A DNA stretch of 16,613 nt from SKGA01 sp051819745 (lineage in GTDB: Archaea; Nanobdellota; Nanobdellia; Woesearchaeales; SKGA01). The stretch is taken from NCBI GenBank assembly GCA_051819745.1, contig JBNJGO010000018.1, positions 1 to 16,613 on the forward strand. Reading direction: 5' to 3'. The notes beneath the pieces were generated by a model. That model made no database searches. It saw nothing but the letters and a program-made list of their open reading frames with translations, and was not told the DNA's origin. Both the position numbers and the translations under genes were made by a program. Positions 1 to 6,960 of the stretch are shown here, piece by piece. How positions within the stretch are numbered: position 1 is the first letter of the stretch; the number at the start of each line of letters is the position of its first letter.

Positions 1-20
1 TGTTCGGGATAACTCTCTTG

Positions 21-139
21 TCGTCTTTTTTCTGAAGAAAAAAGCCAGCGAAAACAGTTTATTTTCTGGGCGTTTTCCTTTTCAAGGAAAAGCCAGCGAG
101 AATTTGCGTTTCTCTGGGCGTTTTCCTTTTCAAGGAAAA
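21..139. repeat. Tandem hairpin repeats downstream of tRNA-Thr
   Basis: Three related units of about 48 bp. Units 2 and 3 (about 66-96 and 114-139) contain TTTTCCTTTTCAAGGAAAA (73-91 and 121-139), a stem of 8 bp with a 3-nt loop, preceded by CTGGGCG. Unit 1 (25-44) has CTTTTTTCT-GA-AGAAAAAAG, a different sequence but the same fold. Units 1 and 2 are followed by GCCAGCGA. Between them are smaller hairpins GAAAA..TTTTC (50-66) and GAGAA..TTCTC (98-114), which again keep pairing while changing sequence. CTGG can pair with CCAG across either hairpin type, so alternate folds are possible. No coding sense is apparent. Confidence 0.8.
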
Positions 140-159
140 GCCTCCGGCGGGAGTTGAAC
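136..159 (-). repeat. Partial duplicate of the tRNA-Thr 3' end
   Basis: Positions 136-159 are identical over 24 nt to 246-269, the last 20 nt of the tRNA gene plus four downstream bases. The copy covers the 3' acceptor strand and the T-arm up to GTTCAA, then diverges at 160 versus 270. It lies 110 bp beyond the real tRNA 3' end and directly abuts hairpin unit 3. A duplicated tRNA 3' end is a usual footprint of integration at a tRNA, but no integrase is present, and here the copy is embedded in hairpin repeats. Confidence 0.85.
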
Positions 160-243
160 GTTTGACAAAGTCAAACCTGGAAAAAGCTTTGCTTTGACCA
201 CGCCGTGAAGCGGGTTCAAAGAAACTCCAATTCGAAGAATTTG
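160..243. repeat. Cluster of short-loop hairpins between tRNA-Thr and its partial copy
   Basis: GTTTGAC-AAA-GTCAAAC (160-176) is a perfect 7-bp stem with a 3-nt loop. AAAGC-TTT-GCTTT (183-195) and AATTC-GAA-GAATT (229-241) follow with the same 3-nt loop plan. GCGGGTTCAA at 210-219 is an inverted copy of the tRNA T-arm segment 264-273. The stretch has no start-codon context or coding signal that I would trust. Confidence 0.65.
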
Positions 244-249
244 ATAAAA

Positions 250-371
250 GCCTCCGGCGGGAGTTGAACCCGCGACCTCCTGATTGCTTGATTTGCTTTC
301 ACAAGGAAAGCATAGAAAATCTTGGATTTTCCTATACAAGTCAGGTGCTATAGCCACTAAGCCACGGAGGC
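250..371 (-). tRNA. tRNA-Thr(UGU) with a 50-nt intron
   Basis: On the minus strand the acceptor stem GCCTCCG (371-365) pairs with CGGAGGC (256-250). A D arm with a GG-containing loop follows, then anticodon stem CCTGA/TCAGG, and T arm GCGGG-TTCAACT-CCCGC. The anticodon loop reads C-T-TGT-A, giving UGU (Thr). The base after the acceptor stem is U (complement of 249); U73 is known in some archaeal tRNA-Thr. CCA is not encoded. Exon 1 is 371-335 (37 nt), exon 2 is 284-250 (35 nt), and the intron 334-285 sits at the canonical 37/38 position. An A/T-rich stretch about 25-35 bp upstream (near 395-406) could be the promoter. The isotype is well supported by the anticodon; only the exact splice points are inferred, from the bulge-helix-bulge. 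Confidence 0.93.
285..334 (-). other. tRNA-Thr intron with bulge-helix-bulge splice motif
   Basis: At the exon-intron borders, CTTG in the 5' anticodon loop pairs with CAAG near the intron 3' end. The four pairs are flanked by 3-nt bulges TAT (5' side) and CAA (3' side), the canonical archaeal bulge-helix-bulge cut by the splicing endonuclease. The body is two hairpins: AGGAAAATC-CAA-GATTTTCT and TGCTTTC-CTTGT-GAAAGCA. The helix internal to the 5' bulge is therefore not a simple extended stem but a junction of two hairpins, a relaxed form of the motif. No open reading frame fits in it. Confidence 0.85.
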
Positions 372-427
372 AATTGAATTTTGTGCTTCTTTATTTTTTT
401 TTATCGCTACTGAAGCGTTAGCGTAAT

Positions 428-470
428 ACTGCTTTCGGTTTGGCTGGATGAAATCAGCCCACTAAGCAGT
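428..470 (+). ncRNA. Candidate structured RNA: nested stem-loop upstream of nmd3
   Basis: ACTGCTT (428-434) pairs with AAGCAGT (464-470). Inside, GGCTG (442-446) pairs with CAGCC (455-459), leaving an asymmetric internal loop (TCGGTTT / CACT) and an apical loop GATGAAAT. A smaller stem CGCTA..TAGCG (about 405-423) precedes it. An A/T-rich box near 387-396 and T-rich sequence after 480 would allow a short plus-strand transcript. The internal loop between two stems recalls an archaeal H/ACA guide, but I see no convincing ACA box at the right distance. Strand and function are uncertain; the structure could also be a DNA feature or untranslated region. Confidence 0.35.
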
Positions 471-587
471 CGAAGCATATTGTTTTGTTATATTCTGGAT
501 GAACATAACAATTCTAACTGAACTCAAGAAGTCTTTAAAAAAGTTTCTCTCACTAATGGTGTTTTACGCTATGCTATGGTCGCGAGA

Positions 588-595
588 TTTATATA
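588..595 (+). promoter_or_regulatory. TATA box for nmd3
   Basis: TTTATATA centred about 27 bp before the ATG at 619, the spacing expected of a leaderless archaeal transcript. No Shine-Dalgarno sequence lies between the box and the start. Confidence 0.65.
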
Positions 596-618
596 GGTGA
601 CACTATTACCTCCTGATA

Positions 619-1602
619 ATGTCACGACGATTTTGCCCGAAATGCGGAAAAAAGATTACGGAAGGAACTTTTTGTAACGATTGTGCTCCAGACACATTCA
701 CTTTCAAACCGCCACTTATACAGATATCAGAATATAATAGAACGTTTCATAATGGCATCTGGCACCATTTTACGGACCTTGATGAACTCATAATTTCAAG
801 GATACGAGAATCTCTTGATGATCCCAAAGCAGATATTGTTCTTGAACCCTTTGAATTTACCCCTCGAAAAAAAGAAAAGATAACTGTTCAGGGTACTGCA
901 AAAACAAATGACCGAACTCGTGAAGTTAGTGCAAAACTCTCATACAGGCAGTGTGATCATGGTGAGAAAAGATCATCATCATATTTTGAAGGAGTATTAC
1001 AACTGAGAAATATCAAAGAGATCGTGCTTCCTTTCTTGCAGGAACTATTATCTTTAAACGAACGAAAAGGTGTTTTTGTCACAAAAACAGTTGATCAAAA
1101 AAAAGGTGTTGATTTATACCTTACTGACAAAAACGCCATACAGCAAATAGCAAGACAATTACAACAACGATTCGGCGGCGAATTGAACATTGGAGCAAAA
1201 TTATTCACACGAAATCACCAAACCTCAAAGGATGTATATCGACTGAATGTATTCTTAAAATTTCCTGATTATACAAAAGGAGATGTTATATCTTATTTCA
1301 AGGTAAAAGAACCAGATAAACCTCGTTATATGAAAGTTACAGGCGTTGGAAAGACTGTTTTCGGTAAAAATCTACTCTCTGGAAAGCAAGAGAACTTCCA
1401 ACCACAGCGAGTAAATACTATTTCAATTTGTCCTCTTCAAAAAACAACAGTTTCATCTACACAACCACAACTGGCAGTTCTCGATCCTGAAGATTATCAA
1501 GAAGTAATTCCAGCAAATACAAGTATTAGTACTAAGGAATTTAAAGAGGGCGAGAGAATCAAAGTGGTAAAAACACTGCAAGGAATCTTGTTGGTTCCAT
1601 AA
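619..1602 (+). CDS. nmd3: NMD3-family ribosome biogenesis/export protein
   Basis: The 327-aa product begins with a zinc ribbon (Cys6, Cys9, Cys19, Cys22: CPKCG then FCNDC), followed by the beta-rich body typical of archaeal NMD3. In eukaryotes NMD3 binds the 60S subunit as a late assembly and export adaptor. Archaeal homologues lack the nuclear export tail and are thought to act in large-subunit maturation or quality control; this protein has the short archaeal form. The start is supported by the TATA box about 27 bp upstream and by the zinc ribbon beginning immediately after Met1. The next gene, smc, is 93 bp downstream and has its own promoter-like sequence. Family assignment rests on recognition of the N-terminal zinc ribbon and overall plan. 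Confidence 0.82.
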   Translation: MSRRFCPKCGKKITEGTFCNDCAPDTFTFKPPLIQISEYNRTFHNGIWHHFTDLDELIISRIRESLDDPKADIVLEPFEFTPRKKEKITVQGTAKTNDRTREVSAKLSYRQCDHGEKRSSSYFEGVLQLRNIKEIVLPFLQELLSLNERKGVFVTKTVDQKKGVDLYLTDKNAIQQIARQLQQRFGGELNIGAKLFTRNHQTSKDVYRLNVFLKFPDYTKGDVISYFKVKEPDKPRYMKVTGVGKTVFGKNLLSGKQENFQPQRVNTISICPLQKTTVSSTQPQLAVLDPEDYQEVIPANTSISTKEFKEGERIKVVKTLQGILLVP

Positions 1603-1645
1603 TTACTGTTTTATGGCTGTTTTTTAAATCTCAATCAGAGAAAAT

Positions 1646-1653
1646 TTTATAAA
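1646..1653 (+). promoter_or_regulatory. Candidate TATA box for smc
   Basis: TTTATAAA lies 43-50 bp before the GTG start of smc. This spacing predicts a leader of about 20 nt that would contain the GAGGG Shine-Dalgarno-like sequence at 1682-1686. Confidence 0.5.
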
Positions 1654-1695
1654 CTCACCCATACCAAATCTATTCTTGTGTGAGGGATTAATGCA

Positions 1696-4600
1696 GTGAC
1701 GCGAATTCTACGTATGGAAATGAAGGGCTTTAAATCATTTGCAGTTACGACTGAGGTTACTTTTGGCGAAAATTTCAATTGTATTATTGGTCCAAACGGC
1801 AGTGGAAAATCAAATGTTCTTGACGCACTCTGTTTTGTTCTTGGAAAAGCAGGTTCAAAGGGTTTGAGGGTTGAAAAATCAGGAAATTTAATCTATAATG
1901 GTGGAAAAACAAAAAAACCTGCAAAAGAAGGATCTGTTTCTATATGGTTTGATAATAAAGATCGCATATTCTCTTCGGTTGATGAAGATGAGGTTAAAAT
2001 TACACGAATAATACGCTCGACAGGTCAAGGGATTTACAAAATAAATGATAACGTCTCAACTCGAACCAAAATTGTTGATCTTCTCTCGATGGCCCACATA
2101 AATCCAGATGGTTACAATATCATTTTGCAAGGTGATATCGTCCGGCTCATAGAGATGACTCCAAAAGAAAGAAGAAAAATAATAGAAGAAATTGCAGGTA
2201 TTGATATTTACGAAGATAAAAAATCAAAAGCACTTAGAGAACTCGATCGTGTAGAAGGAAAGCTCAACGATGCAGATATCGTGCTTGCAGAAAGAGAATC
2301 ATATCTTAAAGAACTTCGTCAAGATAGGGATAAAGCCCAAAAATACAAATCTTTAGAAGAAAAAAGACAGCGTAACAAAAAAACACTCCTCTCTCAAGAC
2401 ATATCAAAGAAAGAAAGCGAACTTAATACTTCAGAATCAGCAATCAAAAAAAACAAAGATCAGATGAAATCGATTGAAGAAAAAATCAGTAAATATAGAA
2501 AAGAAATCTCCGAATATAATTCTAAAATCGATGAACTCAATAAAGAAGTTGAGGAAAAAGGAGATGCTGATCAAGTAAAAATCCACAAAGAAGTTGAACA
2601 ACTAAAAGTAGATATTGGCGTTCATAAACAACGACAACACACTCTCAAAACCGAACTTGAAAAATTATCTTCTCGAAAAAAAGAACTTGAAGAAAGTAAA
2701 CAAGAATTAAACACTAAAACTCAAGGGTTGACTTCAAAACAAGAAGAACTTCGTAAAAGAATTCAATTACGGGAAGAAAATAAAGAACAAATAGAACAAA
2801 AAATAGCTGATTTTAGAAAAAAACATGATCTTGATAGTGAATCGACGGCCGATAAAGAAATAGACGACATTGATTCTCAACTTGAAACGATACAACAATC
2901 AATCAATGGACTTCGAGAACAACAACAGGAAAAACTTCGTCAAAAAGACAAAATAGAGATGAAACTCGAAACAATCGATGAAAAAATAAATCATGTTGCT
3001 TCTCTAAAACAAGAACATGAAAAAGATCTTAAAATTCTCAAAGAGAAAAAAACTCAATTCAAACAAGCAACCAAAGATTTAAGCAAAGCATTATCTGACT
3101 CATCAGAATATTCTTCACAATTATCAAATGCAAGAAGCAAACTATTATCAAAACAAGAAGAACTTGCAAAACTACAAGCACAACAATCTTCTGTTCTTGA
3201 ACAACTTGGTGGTGGTCGTGCTATCAAAGCAATTCTCGATCAAAAATCATCAAACCCTGCAATACATGGTACGATAGCAGAATTAGGAACTGTTCCAAAA
3301 GAATTCGAAACTGCACTTGAAATTTCAGCAGGAAGTAAAATAAAATCAATAGTAACAGAAGATGATACGACTGCAGCAAAATGTATCAAAGATCTTAAAC
3401 AACGACAATTGGGTGTCGCAACGTTTCTCCCTCTCAATAAAATTCGTTCTCCACATATCAAAGAAGAACTACGAAATATCAAAACTCCAGGTGTTAAAGG
3501 TCTTGCAATTGATATTGTTAATTTCGAAAAAAAATACCAAAAAGTTTTCGAATATGTTTTTGGGAACACGCTAATTGTTGATTCTGTTGAAACTGCACGA
3601 AAAATAGGTGTTGGAAAAACCAGGATGGTAACGCTCTCAGGAGATATTGTAGAAGCAAGTGGCGCTATGCAAGGCGGATATCGAAAACGAAAAGCAAAAG
3701 GAGGCTTATTTGGTCAAGAAGAAATTGCAAACAAAATAAATGCCATAAACAATGAAATCAACGATGCTCAAGGGGTTATATCAACTCTCGAGACAAAAAC
3801 AACTGATAACGAACAACTCATTTCCCGACTCAGAAACTTAAAAGGAGAATTAGAGGGTGATATTGTAAAAATAGAAAAATCTCTTCACCTTGACAGTGAT
3901 GATGCAAATCTTGATAAAGAAGAAAAGAAACGACTTCAAAAAGAAAATGATGATTTAGAAAATGCTATGGATTCTATTCAAGAAGAGATCTCTGAAAAAA
4001 ATAGTTCATTTGCACGACTCAAAACAAGACGTCAACAATTACGTGATAAGATTAGCGAGCTTCGAAACCCCACAAAACTTGCAGAATTAAAATCCCTTGA
4101 TGAGAAAAAGCTGGAACTCCAACAAGAAATAATACAATTCAAAGGAGAACTCAAAAATATTACAACAGAAATTGAAACCATCATCGGTCGAGAAGCGGAG
4201 AATATAGATAAAATTCTCAAACAACATCAAAAAGAAGAAAAAGAATTCTTAGATGAGCAACAAGAATTAGAAATAACCCTCAAACAAGAAAAACAAACGC
4301 TGGAAGAAAAAGAACAACAACAAAAAGAATTCCAAGAAAAATATAAAGAACTTTTCAAACAACGATCAGAATATCAAAATATTGTCAACAAAGCAGAAAA
4401 TTCCATCCTGCAACTCAACGGTGATTATAGGGTTATAGAAAATAAAAATAATGCTCATGGTCTTGAAAAAGCTCGATTAAAAGGAGAACTTTCAGGATTA
4501 TACGAGGAAATAAAAGACTTTGAAGCAGTAGAACCATATGAATCAAAATCTCGAGAAGTAATGCAAAAAGAACTTCGTGAATTCAAAAAAATGCAAGAAG

Positions 4601-5193
4601 AACTGGGTGCAGTAAATATGAGGGCATTGGAGATTTATGAAGAAGTTCATGAAGAATATAATGCCTTACAAGAAAAAAAACAAACTCTTCGTAAAGAAAG
4701 AAATGATGTTCTTGTGATGATAAATGAAATAGATAGCAAGAAAAAAGAATTATTCATGAAAACATTTGAAGCTCTCGAAGATAATTTCAAACGAATATTC
4801 ACCTCATTACTCACTAAAGGAAAAGCAGAATTATTCCTTGAAAACAAAAAAGATCCTTTTGAAGGTGGTGTTGAAATAAAAGTAAAACTTTCTGGAAAAA
4901 AATTCCTCGATATCAGAAGTCTTTCTGGTGGTGAGAAAACAATGACTGCACTAGCATTCCTTTTTGCAGTTCAAGAATATCAACCAGCATCCTTTTACAT
5001 ACTTGATGAAGTTGACGCTGCACTTGATAAGAAAAATTCACATAAATTGGCGGAACTAGTTCGAAGTTATGTAAATCACGCACAATATGTTGTTATAAGT
5101 CATAATGATGGTGTTATTGAAGAAGCAGATAATCTATATGGTGTCTCTATGAATGAGCATGGTATGAGTAAAATAACAACTGTTAAAACATAA
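1696..5193 (+). CDS. smc: Chromosome segregation ATPase SMC
   Basis: A full-length SMC of 1165 aa. Walker A GPNGSGKSN is at residues 32-40, with a Q-loop region near 138-150 (GYNIILQGD). A long Lys/Glu/Gln-rich coiled coil follows, then a hinge at about 505-660, and a returning coiled coil. The ABC signature LSGGEKT is at 1076-1082, and Walker B FYILDEVDAALD at 1100-1111 has catalytic Glu1105. SMC dimers bind and loop DNA with ATP hydrolysis and organise the chromosome. The GTG at 1696 is chosen because it keeps the usual N-terminus before KGFKSF and has GAGGG 9 nt upstream; the ATG at 1691 runs into a stop at once. Met7 (1714) is an alternative. No kleisin (ScpA) gene follows; instead a small acidic protein starts 14 nt downstream. 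Confidence 0.97.
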   Translation: MTRILRMEMKGFKSFAVTTEVTFGENFNCIIGPNGSGKSNVLDALCFVLGKAGSKGLRVEKSGNLIYNGGKTKKPAKEGSVSIWFDNKDRIFSSVDEDEVKITRIIRSTGQGIYKINDNVSTRTKIVDLLSMAHINPDGYNIILQGDIVRLIEMTPKERRKIIEEIAGIDIYEDKKSKALRELDRVEGKLNDADIVLAERESYLKELRQDRDKAQKYKSLEEKRQRNKKTLLSQDISKKESELNTSESAIKKNKDQMKSIEEKISKYRKEISEYNSKIDELNKEVEEKGDADQVKIHKEVEQLKVDIGVHKQRQHTLKTELEKLSSRKKELEESKQELNTKTQGLTSKQEELRKRIQLREENKEQIEQKIADFRKKHDLDSESTADKEIDDIDSQLETIQQSINGLREQQQEKLRQKDKIEMKLETIDEKINHVASLKQEHEKDLKILKEKKTQFKQATKDLSKALSDSSEYSSQLSNARSKLLSKQEELAKLQAQQSSVLEQLGGGRAIKAILDQKSSNPAIHGTIAELGTVPKEFETALEISAGSKIKSIVTEDDTTAAKCIKDLKQRQLGVATFLPLNKIRSPHIKEELRNIKTPGVKGLAIDIVNFEKKYQKVFEYVFGNTLIVDSVETARKIGVGKTRMVTLSGDIVEASGAMQGGYRKRKAKGGLFGQEEIANKINAINNEINDAQGVISTLETKTTDNEQLISRLRNLKGELEGDIVKIEKSLHLDSDDANLDKEEKKRLQKENDDLENAMDSIQEEISEKNSSFARLKTRRQQLRDKISELRNPTKLAELKSLDEKKLELQQEIIQFKGELKNITTEIETIIGREAENIDKILKQHQKEEKEFLDEQQELEITLKQEKQTLEEKEQQQKEFQEKYKELFKQRSEYQNIVNKAENSILQLNGDYRVIENKNNAHGLEKARLKGELSGLYEEIKDFEAVEPYESKSREVMQKELREFKKMQEELGAVNMRALEIYEEVHEEYNALQEKKQTLRKERNDVLVMINEIDSKKKELFMKTFEALEDNFKRIFTSLLTKGKAELFLENKKDPFEGGVEIKVKLSGKKFLDIRSLSGGEKTMTALAFLFAVQEYQPASFYILDEVDAALDKKNSHKLAELVRSYVNHAQYVVISHNDGVIEEADNLYGVSMNEHGMSKITTVKT

Positions 5194-5196
5194 ATG

Positions 5197-5201
5197 AGGT
5201 C
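5197..5201 (+). promoter_or_regulatory. Shine-Dalgarno before the acidic SMC-linked gene
   Basis: GAGGT, complementary to the archaeal 16S 3' tail, 6 nt before ATG 5208 and just after the smc stop. It fits translation from a shared smc transcript. Confidence 0.6.
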
Positions 5202-5207
5202 GTAGTT

Positions 5208-5729
5208 ATGGAAGAATCATTCGAACAAAAAATATCTAGAAATGTACAAGGACAGTTCGCAGTGTATAAAACAACCGCTGTTGTCGGTGACAATACAAAC
5301 ATTCCTAATATTGAATGGGAAGAAACAGATGAAGTAGATAAATTCTTCATGTTTGCAAAAAACCTCGGCGCTAAAGTGATTTATGTTGCACATGGTGATG
5401 AAGAAAATGAAGAGACTGGTGAAACAACATCATCAATAGTTCAAGTAGGATTCCTCCATCAAGGTATAATGCATCATATTAATCTAGCTGAAGATGATGA
5501 ACCAGAATATGTTGATGAAGAAGATGATGGGTACGTAGAATCTGATGAAGACGACTATGAAGAAAGTGATGAGTACGATGATGCTGAAGAACGAGAAACA
5601 AACAATGAACCGTCTTACTCCGGACACGATGTTGTAGATTCTGAACATGATTCTACAGTGCAAGAACCGTCAAGACAATTACATTCTTCACAGCAATCAT
5701 CGCAACCTTCAAACTTTAACAACTTCTGA
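5208..5729 (+). CDS. Unknown protein with acidic disordered tail, downstream of smc
   Basis: I do not recognise the family. The 173-aa product has an apparently folded N-terminal part (about 1-97, with hydrophobic segments FFMFAKNLGAKVIYVAHG and IVQVGFLHQGIMHHI). A very acidic stretch follows (about 98-135, runs of D/E with Y and S), then a Ser/Gln/Asn-rich end, all probably disordered. It has no signal peptide or membrane segment. It starts 14 nt after smc with its own Shine-Dalgarno, so it is very probably co-transcribed. Since ScpA often occupies this place in prokaryotes, a role with SMC is possible, but nothing in the sequence resembles a kleisin. Acidic tails of this sort occur in proteins that mimic DNA or bind basic partners; that is only a suggestion. 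Confidence 0.8.
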   Translation: MEESFEQKISRNVQGQFAVYKTTAVVGDNTNIPNIEWEETDEVDKFFMFAKNLGAKVIYVAHGDEENEETGETTSSIVQVGFLHQGIMHHINLAEDDEPEYVDEEDDGYVESDEDDYEESDEYDDAEERETNNEPSYSGHDVVDSEHDSTVQEPSRQLHSSQQSSQPSNFNNF

Positions 5730-5763
5730 ATACTTTTTTTTATTTTATTTTATTCATTTTCAA
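5730..5763. terminator. T-rich region between convergent genes
   Basis: The 34 bp between the convergent acidic-protein and FEN1 genes are T-rich on the plus strand, with an 8-T run and several T4 runs after the stop. This fits archaeal oligo-T termination of the smc operon. No hairpin is needed or seen. Confidence 0.5.
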
Positions 5764-6801
5764 TTAACTAAAGAAGTTTCCCAGACTTGTCTGTCTGGCT
5801 TTTTTCTTTTCTTTTTCAATATCTTCAATAGTGGATAATACTCTTTCCTTTGAAAAATCATGCTTGTCAACAAGAAGCGCTGTTATTTTTTCCTTATCAA
5901 AATCATTCCATTCAAGAGAATACTCTTTAGTTGTCTTCATATCTTGAATTGTCGCAAGAACATCCTTCCACGAAATAGTCCATTGTTCATCCCACTTAAC
6001 GTGTTCAAATAATTCTTCGTAATTATCCTTGTATTTCTTGACGAGATCAAGTCCTTTTTTAGGTCCTATTCCTTTAACACCGCCATAATTGAAATCTGTA
6101 CCTATAAGGATGGCAAGAACTTGCAATTGTTCAAGAGAAATATCGAGCTCTTCTAATACGGCTGTTAAATCAAGAATTTCAGGTTTTATCTGCTTGTATG
6201 TTACTGCGTTTATCTTTTTTCTTTTTTGCCCGATACTCAAATTTCTGATAACACGGGGTGCACCATAGATCAAACAATCAAAATCTTGCGAAGCGACGTA
6301 CTGACAATCGGCTTCATGAACCATTCTCGCACCCTGAGCTTCACCCTCGCTAGGTGCAGTCAAACAAGGAATACCCATTGCCGAAAGTAATTCCTTGCTC
6401 TCTTCAACCATCTCAGTAGTTACTTTTGTCGTTCGAGAAGCATATTTTTTCATACCTTCGAGATCTTTAACGCTTTCAGCTTCTTTTAATGCGGTGAGGG
6501 CTTTTTTCTTAAGACTCTCTCTACGCTCCCTTTCTTTGCTTTTTAGATCAGGCATTTGACCGTCAAAAACAAAAACTAATTTCAAATCATGTCTGAGTAA
6601 ACGACTAATTCGAGAAAACAATCCTGTTAAATGGCTGGTAATATTTCCATGACTATCTTTAAGAGGAGTCCCATCATGTTGCCTGATAGTTGTTGCAAAC
6701 TGATAAATCATATTCATCGCATCAACAGCAATGACAGATCCTCCTAATTCTTCAAGAGAACATTCTTTGCCTGTTATTATTTGTCGAAGAGAAACCCCCA
6801 T
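5764..6801 (-). CDS. fen: Flap endonuclease FEN1
   Basis: A 345-aa flap endonuclease that removes 5' flaps during Okazaki fragment maturation and repair. I place the start at ATG 6801 rather than 15 bp upstream. It yields the conserved MGV N-terminus, and it puts the metal-binding acidic residues at D27, D80, E152, E154, D173, D175 and D236, exactly the archaeal FEN1 numbering. A TATA-like box 23-30 bp upstream of 6801 agrees. The helix-hairpin-helix region (GVKGIGPKKGL) binds DNA. The C-terminus QTSLGNFF (337-344) is a PCNA-interacting PIP box. The gene is monocistronic and converges on the smc operon. Confidence 0.96.
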   Translation of the reverse strand: MGVSLRQIITGKECSLEELGGSVIAVDAMNMIYQFATTIRQHDGTPLKDSHGNITSHLTGLFSRISRLLRHDLKLVFVFDGQMPDLKSKERERRESLKKKALTALKEAESVKDLEGMKKYASRTTKVTTEMVEESKELLSAMGIPCLTAPSEGEAQGARMVHEADCQYVASQDFDCLIYGAPRVIRNLSIGQKRKKINAVTYKQIKPEILDLTAVLEELDISLEQLQVLAILIGTDFNYGGVKGIGPKKGLDLVKKYKDNYEELFEHVKWDEQWTISWKDVLATIQDMKTTKEYSLEWNDFDKEKITALLVDKHDFSKERVLSTIEDIEKEKKKARQTSLGNFFS

Positions 6802-6823
6802 ACAACCTTCAAACACTCACTCA

Positions 6824-6831
6824 CATAAAAA
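6824..6831 (-). promoter_or_regulatory. TATA-like box for FEN1
   Basis: Minus-strand TTTTTATG lies 23-30 bp before ATG 6801, consistent with leaderless transcription from that start codon. Confidence 0.45.
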
Positions 6832-6934
6832 CTTTTTCATAAAAACTCACATCTTGTTCGAATTAACATCAATTAAAGGAAATGGTTATTTGAGTATTGA
6901 AATAAGCAAATAATGGTCGTATTATGGTGTTAGA

Positions 6935-6960
6935 AAGTATAATTTGTCAATATTATACTT
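6935..6960. repeat. Perfect 9-bp inverted repeat at the end of the CDPS-like gene
   Basis: AAGTATAAT (6935-6943) and ATTATACTT (6952-6960) form a 9-bp stem with an 8-nt loop and overlap the stop codon of the minus-strand gene (6953-6955). It may be a transcript-end structure, or a boundary mark of an inserted segment. Confidence 0.6.

Noticed and set aside
21..139. CRISPR array
   Set aside because: Units are hairpins repeated end to end with short structured linkers; there are no unique spacers of uniform length and no cas genes.
136..269. attL/attR of an integrated element
   Set aside because: Only 110 bp separates the copies and no integrase or cargo lies between; kept instead as a repeat, since a decayed element cannot be excluded.
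130..357. Small open frame across the tRNA-Thr locus
   Set aside because: It reads through the tRNA gene, its intron and the partial copy; not a protein gene.
494..525. C/D box sRNA: TGGATGAA followed by CTGA
   Set aside because: The first box does not fit RUGAUGA and there is no second C'/D pair or flanking terminal stem.
3240..3569. Antisense open frames inside smc
   Set aside because: Shadows of the SMC coding sequence with no promoter, ribosome site or domain.
6799..6816. Upstream ATG (6816) as FEN1 start
   Set aside because: It adds MFEGC before the conserved MGV; the active-site Asp/Glu numbering and the TATA position both fit the ATG at 6801.
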